Part shown: one piece after another, positions 35,601-47,600 of the stretch | How positions within the stretch are numbered: the stretch's first letter is position 1 | How the letters are laid out: every line of letters begins with the position of its first letter | Origin: Ciona savignyi | Lineage: Eukaryota; Chordata; Ascidiacea; Phlebobranchia; Cionidae | Direction: 5' to 3' | NCBI GenBank assembly: GCA_000149265.1 | Contig: CH003363.1 | Coordinates: forward strand, 1,080,331 to 1,144,330 | DNA: 64,000 nt | Made by a program: the position numbers and the translations under genes | The notes under the pieces: model-generated | The model's database searches: none | The model's input: the letters and a program-made list of their open reading frames with translations, nothing else | What the model was told of the DNA's origin: nothing

Positions 35601-38600
35601 TATACCTCCTTCTGACCTTTCCTCTTTCCCTTCCTTTAGCGTGGGAAAAACTAAAAGGAGGAAAAGAGGAAAGTGGTAGGAAAACTCCATACTAAAATGA
35701 AGGTTAGTGCGGTAGGCTTAATGTTCAGGCAGTGTCGAGAGAACGGTTTGTTCTGGGGTTAAGATTAGTTTTCATAGTTTTAGTTCTTCCCTATTTTTCT
35801 TCTTTTAGTGTTTACTTCTTCAAATCAACGCCCACGTTGCCAAGAGCGTTAATGAGCAAACATACCACCAGGTTTACGTCATAAACCGTGGTTTCTAAAT
35901 CGCCGTTTAGTCTTAATCGCGCTATAGAATGCTCTGGAGTACTTGACCACGGCGGATACTTCTAAATGACTGGCGGCGGAAAATTCTCAAACCCAAAAGT
36001 GCTCAATTTGATTATATTCAAGTACGCGTGGGCATTTCGTCTTTGGAGCAACTCTTTTTAATTTTAAACAGCGGTGGCGGTTGCACAAAATCGTCATTTT
36101 AAAGTCCAGTTCCTAAAAAGGGATATAGCGTTATCACAAAGGCGATCCTAAGATTATCTCTTGCCCACCGTGGGGTTACCGGAGGTATTGCAGGGTGATA
36201 TATGTGTGAGACGTTCCTTAAATTTAGTACAACCCATTAATCCACTGAGCTTAGACAATGTCTGTTAACTGCCTTGACCAGTTACCAATATTCCTTGCCC
36301 AAAATACAAACTACCTACCAACCAGTTTCGAACCTACAACCTTTGAGTTGAAACGCACAACCCCACGAAACTACTCAGTCGGAAGAGTCTTACAGTCCGA
36401 TTAAAGTACTAGACATTTGGCGACGCCTTTAGAATCACTTGTCAATACGGAAACTAACACACTATACAGTTTAACAGTCGTATGGCTGAAACGACTGAAC
36501 CACACATCGCTTCATAAAAAACGGTCTTAAGGAGGAATTCAGCATTGGGTCGAAACCTAATAAAACACTATACAGCAAAAGTTTCTAAAAAGTAATTTTG
36601 ACCTTGACACAGCACAGGAAATTGTAAAATTTTAAACAGACGTCAATTCACCTCTTAGTGCGTCCTACTGAGAGTCTTTTGTTTTCCGTTTCTTCCTTGA
36701 CGAACTTATCGTGCAGTTTACTTTCCCATAAATTGATAGCGTCCCTGCTGTGTACGTTGGATTCCACCACCACTTCACTGTTAGGACACACCTCGTGCAA
36801 CGATACCTGTGATGGAGAGCAAGCTACCTTTCAACTTGTGGACGTGTTTAGCTCTCTACAGAAATCAAACTTTTAAAGGTTTATCGTTCTGCTGGAAACG
36901 ATAATATTAGTTTTTTTGAAACTTAAATTTTATAAATTTTAGTTTTTTTAAAATTTTATTTTTTTGGGAATTACAATTTTAGTTTCTCAGAAGAACGTTA
37001 AAGAACTAATAAAATAAATTAAAAAAAGACTTAAAATAAAACTGTATTAATTTTAAGTCAAAATGCATAGAAATACAAGACAAAGGTGTTGTAAACATAA
37101 AAGCCCATATGTACAGTCATCATTGCTGGTATTTAAAAAATACAAATAGTTTTACTAAGATAGTTAACATTTCCATATCCTGCCAAGGAGTGTTATTTCT
37201 ACAATTTATTACAGCTTGTTTGAAATTCTGAGCATTGAAATAAGAAACATACAGACCATAAACCACTAACTGGCTGCAGTAGACTACAGCGGTAGGTTGG
37301 TCCATTACATTACTATTTCCTCAGATAAACTATGCAGTAAAGAAGACCTACTTCGCAAAAAAACACTTTAAGACTATGAAGCACTACATTTTAACATGAT
37401 AACACCTTTGATGATTTAATTGATCGCTGTTATTACTTCCAACTTACTTCTTTAGTCTAACATTTAACGAGTATTTGGTCTGGCTTCAAGCGATTTAAAG
37501 TTATTTTCAAATATTTTGAGAAAATTATTAACCAGAAGTTTTTATTGCTGATTATAATTTGTAAGACAAATTAAAATGCTTTAAGCAAAGCTATATTCCG
37601 AAGGTCGGTGTCTATACATATTTGCTCGTTAAAATCTACTTCATTTATCTCATCTTGTCTGCAGTTCAAGTTTAAGTTAGTAGTTGATTCTTCATTACAT
37701 TAAAGAAGAACGGCGCAGTTATTATAAGTTAAGAACGCAGGAAAAAACGGCAAAACTACAGAAGTTTTATCTATACCTTGTCCTCAAAACGCATTGCCGC
37801 TACAAAACTTGTTACGAATTTGTACATATTGTTTTTCCCCTTTGTCTAACTTCTAAACTAGATTTCTCACAGCCTCATAAAACAAGAACAACCACCGCCG
37901 GGTAACCAGTTCCGACAAAACTAATGACAATATAGTTTACAGGGAGTTACGAAATATCGCGCTTTAGCGTGATTCCCATGGTATATATGTCCTCTCGCGA
38001 TGTAATTCCTATAAAACCTTGTTTTAAATTAAAGAGTTCATAAAATTATTTCCAAGAAGCTACTAAACTGAAAACAGCTTTGCTTACAATAAGCACTAAC
38101 CAATGACTAAAAATTCGGATAGCGTTACAAAAACTACATTTTAAACAATCGCCTTCATGCGTAACAATAACTACGTGCGCCAAACTTAAATAAGTCGCTT
38201 GTATACTCAAAGCCACTAGATTTATACGCAAAAATAATAATTTAAGCCAAAAAGACTTGTTTTTTTACCCTTTGATTTTACCTAGAGTGGTAAGTTATGT
38301 TTATTTTCGTAACGCAAAAACATTTTTACCTTTGTGTAATATTTATTTTTTATTTGTAGCTAAATCTACACTTGCCTTGTTATGAATTGGAAACATGCCC
38401 ATATTTTACGTCTATCGAATATTTTTTTCTTATTCGCAGATAAAAATACATTTGTCTTTTTGTTTACTTATTTTACGTAGTTGTTATCCAAAACGATATC
38501 TGTCTGCACAGAGAATTTGAAAATGCCCATTTTTTTAGCTTAATCGAATATCTATTTCTTATTCGCAGCTAAATCTACACTGGTACTTTTTAACTTGCCG

Positions 38601-41600
38601 AGTTAAAATTTAAAAATAATCCATAACGATATCTTTCTGCATAGTATTCGGAAAGGCCCATTTTCACGCAGCATTGCCTTCTGTTCTGCTTATTCTCAGT
38701 TCTAAAACCGCTGTCTCCCGAGCTCGGGATTTCTCGAATTCTCGGTCGAATACACCTTGCTATCTTTCAATTGCGATTGTTCCGTCATACAGAGAGCGCG
38801 CGTCGCCAGGAGCGATGATTAACGAATCGTGGGCAGCGCTCGTTGTTACGTCATAACACTCCACAATTATGACGTAAAAGTGCCATGTTTGTAGAACACC
38901 ACTCACATATTATGCAAAGTTTCGTTCAATGTATAATACCCTCGCTGCCTACACGACACTTTAACTACACTTTCCCATTACGCTTCAAATCAGAAAACCC
39001 GATTATGACGAAATAATCCAAGAATTCCATAATCAGCTAATTCGTGACAACAATCGATAAATACGAATTATAAGCATCGCAGAAAAAACAGATGCAAAAA
39101 AACTTAGACGTTGATTATTTCTACATTTCTGCTATTGATGGCTGTTGGTATTACACAAAGTACTATTATGTGTTATTTAAGAGCTCTACATGGGTTGATA
39201 TGGGTGCAAGTGAATCTTACCCACACAATATGAGTAATTTTGGGTCTACAAGCCAACTGTGACGATTTACGAAAACAAACGTGACTTTTGGGGCTTAGTC
39301 GAAAGCCGGGCTCACATAGACTTAAAGGCAGGATCTACAAACAAAAACTTAATACCAAAATACGAGAATATAAAACTACGAAAAATGCAGAAATTTATAC
39401 TAATCCATAACCCCACTCTAACTGTGCCGAATATAAAACTAAACAAATTCTGTGATTAACCACAAAACCCCAGTAAAGATACTGTGGTTTACGCGGGATA
39501 TTAAATTATCTTTGTATTTATTTCCCCTATTACAGCGGTTCCCAAACTGGGCGCCGCGGCGCCCTGGGGAGCCGCGAGACTTTGCCAGGGGCGCCGCGAA
39601 AGCATGCGGAAGTTGCTGCATTTATTGTTTTTTCACAAAAAAACAGTACATGTGTGTTACACCAGTAAAACGTTAATTGGAGATGTTTGAGCCTGGTGTG
39701 CAACCCCATACACTGGCATACAGCATTCGTTTTACTTGTAAAATCCATTGTTCGGTGTTATCGGCCACTATTTGCTCACTAACATGGCATTGTTTTCGAA
39801 TAATGGTTTGTCAAATAACTGCTTTGCATTAATTGATTGTTCGTCACTTTAGTAGTTTAGTGAATGAGTATGAATGGTTATCCAAATGCATGCTATAGTC
39901 TGGATATACAATATACAATATATGCAGTTTGAAAATTTTGGCTTTATGAGGGAGCCGCAAGGTTTAATAAGTTTACAAAAGGCGCCGCCAACAAAAAAGT
40001 TTGGGAACCGCTGCCCTATTGCATTGCTTTGTTGTTTAGTATTTACCAGATCGAGAAACATCGCAGCATCGGTTTGTGTCTTATAAAATGACCTTTGTAG
40101 TATACGCCTATTATAAAGAAACAAAAACCTAGCTGCTACCGTATGTCTGGACCAGGAATCACGGTCTGTTTTACGGCCTAACAATAATCGTAATATTATT
40201 ACTCCAGTGATTAGGGTAAAACACAAAACGTTGATTTAAATAACAATAACCATTATTACCGAATTAACAGTGGATACGTCAGAGCTGGTGGTTTCCACGG
40301 AAACTGACGAATCGGAACGAAGACTCGAACTTTCTATTCTCTGGCGTCGTCTCTCCTCGTATCTGTGCAATATTTACACGTGAATATATTGTTTCTATGA
40401 AAGGTTATGATATTTTTATAGTGATGGGTATGTTACATCTATTTTTGCTAGGTTACTATCGAAACAAAAAAGAATGTGGTAGCATTTAGGTCAGTGCGTT
40501 GCTTTTCAGTCGAAGGGTTGTAGATTCGAAACTTATTGCTAAGCGGCTGTGTCCTTGGCCAAAGTACTTTACGGACATTGAAACTAAATGGTGGGTTCTA
40601 CCAAAATCATGCACAAAACACTGCAATAACCGCGTTAACCCGACGATGGGCGCAAGGTGATCTGACGATTATACCCGTGTTTTACGCTCATTGCGTTTTT
40701 TCATTCACTTATTGGGACAATAATACAAAGGGATAAAGGGAAAGATTCGTCGAGTATGCAATTTTAAACCGGTTGCAAAAAAAGGTTTTTATCGCAAACA
40801 TTCCGTGTTTTGGGCAATTTGGAAAACACGGATGTCCGACCAAGGGTGTCGAATACACCGTTCTACCACAGAACGCTTGGTTGACACCGCGTGAACCCCA
40901 TCTTAAGTGAAATACGTATACTTTGCTAAATCGGCTGCAATAGATTTGTTAACCCTAACACAGGTATGCTTGGGATACTGACGATTGAACTTTTTTTATT
41001 GAGTTAAGTTTCGAATCCATTATGGGCTCTTTACTCAGGCAGTTTTTTGACAGGGAGTCGGTACATATATCGGTCGTGTTAACCATTCGGCCGTACGACC
41101 TTCTACAATGAGACCCACATTCGAGACCCGATCAATTAAATATAAAAAAATTCCACCCATTCTTACTTCTTCAAGCTTTCTTTCTGTTGTCCTTCCAACG
41201 TTTCTTCCCAGTTCTTCACTTCAGGAGGCCGCCATTTTGGGATGTAATTCGGATTGTGTTTCTTCGTCATCGCCTTTATCACTTTGCGACGCTCCCTGTG
41301 ACGTCATAACGCGATTGATACGTCATATTTGGAAAATAACGACCCCGGTCGGGAAATACGTTGTAATTGATCTTGTAAATTCTAGCGCCTTTTAGTATTT
41401 TTTTGGAAAATAACTGGGCTAAGTTTCGAACCCATGATTGGATCGTCACGGAATCCGTTTTATGCAAGAATCGGAACATGTATCGGTCGCATTAACCATT
41501 CGGCCACTCGACCTAACACAATACAAGGTTTTATCGTTTGCAAATTAACACGCGCTTGGGCGCTGGTGTTTCTTTCTTGGTGATTAGCCCAACATGGGTT

Positions 41601-44600
41601 CGAAACCCTAGCCCGGCAAAAAAGTTTACAAAAACACCTGAATGGTAAAGGGTGTAGGCGGACACAGCTCGAGCGTGTATGTGTGTGTGGACATGTACAT
41701 GGGGAAAACTAAGATGGGGGGAAGAGGGAAGGAGGGAAACTTCACTAAAATAAAGATTATGACATTACAGTAAGTTTTAAACATAGGGTTGGAGTTAGGG
41801 TTAGTTTTGGGGTTGAGATTAGTATTTAGAGCAGGTTTTGAATTAGTTTCCATAATTTTAGTGTGCAGTTTTCCTCCTTCCCTCCTTTTAGTGTTGCCCC
41901 CTCTACATACAAAGACATCTGACAAGACAAACACATAGAGAAAGAAGCTTGGAAGACGAATGGATTTAAACAGAACAAATTCTGCTTCCCTAAAGTTTGC
42001 GTGAGTTATAAATAGTAACATTGACGCGACAATGCACATTATTACAAAGAATCGCCACGGATCAGCGGTTTTGAACGACTGTTTATTGCAAGAATCCTAC
42101 GATACGGATTCAACCAAAATCATGATCAAACATGAGTCATAAAGTCTATTGTGACTAAAAAACGGACACAGCCTTTGTAATTTTACTCCCTTATTAGGTG
42201 GAATTCTACCAATCGCTTTGAAGTATACGATAATAACGACTTAGTGCTATTATGATGTCATAAATACCCCGAATTAAATAAAAGGAGATACCGGTGGTAA
42301 AATAAACCCGCAAACCGGTATGTATTAAAGGTTGGTAAATTTTGGGCAGAAAGTGAAAAATCTACAAAACAAGGCATGCCCTATAATAGCAAATATGTGA
42401 GGTAAATTCTTTAAGTGCCAATTGGTCAATTATATGTTTCATGGATTCGATTGTAACGCCTCCAGGCGCGATTTCCGCTCTATATTATTACGTCATAAAC
42501 GTAACGACTTTTCCTCCCATAAAACCACGGCGTTACTGAAATACGGAAACTTATTTCAGAACTATTTGTCGCCTAGCCCGGGTTGCTATTTTAAAATAAT
42601 TTCCCCGATTTACCTTAAATGGTATACGTAAGATAATTTTAGAAATTACCTCGTCCTACTTTTTGGATTGGTCGAGTTAACCATTTAGTCACACAACGGT
42701 TCTTCAGTCTTTATATACTCTTTTTTTTACAAGTCTGGAACCTATTCGATATTTTATAATTTATATAAATCGTTTTGTGAATCGGTCGCGTTAATCATTC
42801 ATTTTTTGTGTGTCGGGTCAAGTTTTGAACTCGTAATCAGCTCGTCACGAAGGACATTTTTGTATATATAATCATGTATTCATGTATATGAATCGGTCGC
42901 GCTAACCAATCGGCCACACATTCTGTATATGAATCGGTCGCGCTAACCATTCGGCCACACGACCGATAATCGTCCATTTTTGTAAACCATTTATGTTTTT
43001 GTTTTTTTTGTAAACGAGCTTAGTTTCGACCCCAATAAGATTTTGTCATAAGACGGTTTTTGTTTATAAAAGACTGTATATGTATCGGTCTCGTTAACCA
43101 TTCGCCCACACGACCGTTTATGGTAAACCATTCATTTTTTGCCGAGCCAAGTTTCCAATCCATGATGGGCTCATCACTTGGACCGTTTTTGTATAGTAGT
43201 CGGTATATGCATCGGTCGCGTTAACCATTCGGCCACACAACCGTTCTTGTAAACCATTCATGAAGCTCGCCAAAATTGTAAAACTCGATGTCGCCATCAT
43301 GCGGTGAAATGTGATACGTATCCATCAAAAATCCCCTACTAGTTCATTATTGTTGGTTGGTTTTCGACAGTCGTGCTGCATATTAATCTGCGGTGCTAAA
43401 CATGCCGACACACGGCGGGGAAAACACATAGAGGAGAGTAGGGAAACTGCTTAATGGAGGTTATGTGTAAAAGTTTAGCGTAGAGTTAAATTTAGCGTTG
43501 CTCTGTGGTTGAGTTTAGTATTGGTTTTCATAATAAAGGAGGGAAGGAGGGAAACTGCTCACTAAAATCACGCAAACTAATTTTTAACCCTTCCCTAAAC
43601 ACTAATATCAACCCAAAGACTAACCCTAAGTCTAACCCCATGTTTAAAACTAACCCTAATGTCATAATCTCATTTTAGCAAGCAGTTTACCTCCTTCCCT
43701 CTTTTCCCCTTTCATGGTTGCCCAACAGGCCAACTCAAAACAAGATTGAATATTTACAATTTTTTTATCGAGCCAAGTTTCTAACCCATGATGGGCTCGT
43801 CACCAGGACCGTTTTTTTGTATAAGAGTCGATATATGTGTCGGACGACCGTAGCAGGTATTTTTTATTTAAAAAAAATATTTACAAAGTGAAGTAACCCG
43901 AGTTTTTACTCACTACTTCCATCTAGCGGTTACTTACATTTCAGCCGAGTCGTCCACGCGACCTTTGGGTTTGAGCCAAACTTTATCCTTCGGTTTCGCA
44001 TCTCCAAACCACTTTGTGGCGTCGGTGTTTCGCTGGCTGTGAGCCGCGTTGTAGGATCGCGCGCTCGCGTCCTCCCTGTGACGTCATAATGTTTTTTTTT
44101 ATCGAGCCAAGTTTCGAATCCATGATGGGCTCGTTACTTGGACGGTGTTTGTATAGGAGTCGGTATATGTATCGGTCGCGTTAACCATTTGGTGACTGTA
44201 CAGTCAGTAGAAATGTGGCGGTATATAAACTCTGGACGCCAGTAAGTAGGTTGTGTTTTTGGGCAAGGCATTCGGCGGACATTGGCACTGGGTATGAAAC
44301 TAGTTGTTTATTGGGCTAATAAATGTAACAATTTCCCATTCGCAGATTCGCAGGGATAACAAAACGTATCCCATCCCTTCTCATCTTATATTACTAATAT
44401 GAGTTTTAATTTAGTATTCTCGTTACGTATAGTCCTGCCGGTTAGTTGCAGGTGCGAAACTGGTCGCTAGCTAGACATTGGCTGAACCCAGCGAAATAAT
44501 GAGTATTACCAAATTGAAGTAACGTGTCTTTTATACACAACACACTACAATAGCTCCGGTAATCCGACGATGGGCGCGAGGTGATCTGACGATTGCCCGT

Positions 44601-47600
44601 GTGTTAACTCCCTTGGTATTCCCATTCACGGGGATAAACATGAATATCCTATCCTGTGTGTGGCATAACATGACGTAACAAACAAATCTAATGTGTAAAT
44701 CAATTGCAGCATCGGTAAGCCGCTGCAGCCGCTCAATTTCTGCGAGGTCGTAAACGTAACAATTGCCGTTTGTTTCAATGGAACTAGGGCGCGAAATTAG
44801 CGAGGTTACTCTTAATTGAACGCACCAAACATCGAAGCGACTGTGATGTCACACAGGGCACTGTCGTGCCATTGTGTACTGTGTTAATTGTCAACTACAA
44901 GTCGGAGCCTGATTATTCGCAACAATACCAGTTCTTGGGCAACAATAGCTACATTTTTAAGGAATTCTATAACAACAAAACTAATCCTATTGTTGAAATC
45001 TCCTCCCATTGTTGTTACCTATTTTTAAGATTTTATGAAGTAACAAAGATGGTTTTGTTACGGTGACATTGAAAATTAGTTTGCGAGAAAAACAAAAAAT
45101 AAGGAATTTGTGAGATTTTGTTAACTATTGGACTTAAAATCTCTTTTTAGTCAAATAAAAAAAATGTGTTAACTATTTGACTTAAGATTACAAACATTCG
45201 TGCGATTTTGTAAACTATTTGACTGAATCACTAAATCAACGGCACAATAGACCATAATTGTGTCGTATAATGGTTGGAGTTTAGCTTAACACTGTACATT
45301 TGTTTGTATCTAATACTAGCTCCTAACTCGGAAAAGGTACGTCACAATACTCATTATATAAAATAAGCCAATTAACTCACGGTATTTCGTCCCGGTTGAC
45401 CAATCCGGTGCGTTCGATTATTCTCATGTCTTCGTTTGTTACGTCACTAAACACGTCGGGATATTCCAAAATCACAACGCCTTTCGACGTCACTTCTAGT
45501 TCAGGAATTGTACCGACGTCTATAACGTTTTCTTCTTTGTCTATGACGTTTTCTTCTTTAACTATGACGTTTTCTTCTTTATCTATTACGTTTTCCTCTG
45601 TGTCTATGACGTGTTCTTTTTGGTCTATGACGTCGTTTCCTGTGTTTGTGACGGTTATTTCTTCGTTGGGAACTTCTTTTTCTCTGTTTGCTTCTTCAAG
45701 CAATCGCTGCCCTGCTAAGTCGAGATCGCTTTCGTCTCGAATGGCGTCGAACCCGATTGATTCAGCTCTCGATTCTACCTCGCTCACTTCCTCTGTGACG
45801 TTTGAATCAACTGAGCCGCGCTTCGAGCGGACCGAACCTGATACGTCACGCGGGGAATCCCTCACAGCTGCCGCTTCCCGGACGCCCTCTGTGACGACAT
45901 GATGGGCTAGAATAGGCGCGAACGACTCGGCGTGGTCCACTTCTGTGATGTCATTAACCTTATGTTCGGTGACGTCGTTCTCGGCCGTTTCTTCATATGT
46001 CGTGACGTTAGCATTAACATTGATGATGTCATCAGTTACTTTTTCTGCAACATCATCGTTGGCAACAGATATTTCAGTTTCTAAAATTTCGTTTGTTGGT
46101 TTTTCTTCAGAATCACTCGTATTTGTAACGTCATAAGAATATTGCGTTGTGTTTTCCTCGTGCTCATCGATGGACGACGTGACGTCACTGGCTACGTCAT
46201 CAATATCGAGTTCTGCATTTTCTTGATGCATTTCCTCTGCAATATCATGCTGTTCTGACGTCATGGCATAATTCTCTCGTGACGTAGTAACTTCATTCGC
46301 TTGTGATGTAATAATGTCGTTTATTTGTGATGTCATAGTGTCGTTTTCCTCTGACGGGAAAACGTCGTTCTCTCTTGGTGTGATAGCGCTGTATTCTTGC
46401 GCAACTATATCTTCGTTCTCTTGTGACGTAATTATGTCAACATGAACGAGAGGCGAAACAACTTCCATCTTAGAGGAATCTGCAAAAAACATTGTGACGT
46501 TGATAAAGGGTATTGTGATATAAATTGTAAAAACAAATTGTGAAAATTTTGACTAGTCATTTATTGTCTATAAAGGGGAAAACTAAACGGAGGGAAAGCG
46601 AGAAGGCAGGAAGGAGGGAAACTGCACTAAAATGGATATTAGGGCTTAAAAGTTAGTTTTAAACATGGGGTTGGAGTTAAGGTTAGTTCAGGGACTGGGA
46701 TTAGTGTTTAGGGCAGGGTTAAAATCCCTCCTTTCCGCTTTCCCTCCCTTTAGCGTTGCCCTCTATAAAGCAAAAAAGAACATATAGTGTATTACATCAT
46801 GATTGCCCGTTGATTTCTACAACGAATCACGTCATGCTTCGTGACGTCATAATCACGAAATTTTTTCGGTCGCGGTTAGATTGATTCGAGCGATTTCTCT
46901 TGAGGAATAGTGACTTTTGTGACGAAACAAGCAATCGATAGTGAATTAGAAACAGATTTCTTGCGATTTAGTTCTCGATTTAATTTCAATGAAATCTAAA
47001 CTTAGTTCACGCTTTATAAACTTCCTGGTAATTATGACGTCACACTTGCGTGAAATAATCCGTCTACATCAGTGGTTCCCAACCTGGGGGTCGCGACCCC
47101 CAAAGGGGTCGCAAAGCATGTTAAAGGGGGTCGCGAAGCTGTTGCAAATGTAAGAACAAGGGTAACTGTCAATAGGACTGGATGCTTCGGTACGCTCATA
47201 GTATGTGCTCTATCCTGTGCATAATTTTCCATTGAGACATTTCATTCGGATTGCTTTGTAGCACAATATTATTGCATCAGTATGCGTCCACTGTGATGTC
47301 ATATCGTCCACTGTGATGTCATAAACTATATGACCACTTGACTGTAAACGTGCAATAGCTGCAAATTGGAACTCTATTAGGGAAGTAGCTTAGTATATTA
47401 CACAACAGAAATCCGTCAAGACTTGGAATTGGTCAAGATAGTTAAGGGGAGGTTTAGCTGCAGACCTACAAGGTCAACGATCGCACTGATTTGTTAATAA
47501 ATGCAAGTAAAACATTTTTTTGTGCTAACTTTCTAATTTTGCATTTAGGATAGAATATAAGTGTGGGTCACGGAATCTTCGAAAATTTTTAAGAGGGTCA

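Noticed and set aside
38650-38708. Extension of the AKAP2-like exon 38759-38709 to the frame end near 38660
   Set aside because: The longer form would leave two bases over at its only good donor and break phase with the next exon (36806). The short 51-base form keeps phase but has a weak donor, so that exon stays low confidence.
39452-40226. Overlapping open frames of 60-125 codons
   Set aside because: They fall inside or across a nonautonomous hAT element with palindromic ends and show no transposase motifs.
44700-44775. Possible minus-strand exon with AEIERLQRLTDAA after a good acceptor
   Set aside because: No GT donor follows within a sensible distance, and the flanking exons (45381 end, 44075 start) already join in phase without it.
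45396-45902. 168-codon open frame on the plus strand
   Set aside because: It is antisense to the acidic AKAP2-like exon. It stays open because that exon consists of partly palindromic GACGTCA and ATAACG-type repeats, and it has no domain features of its own.
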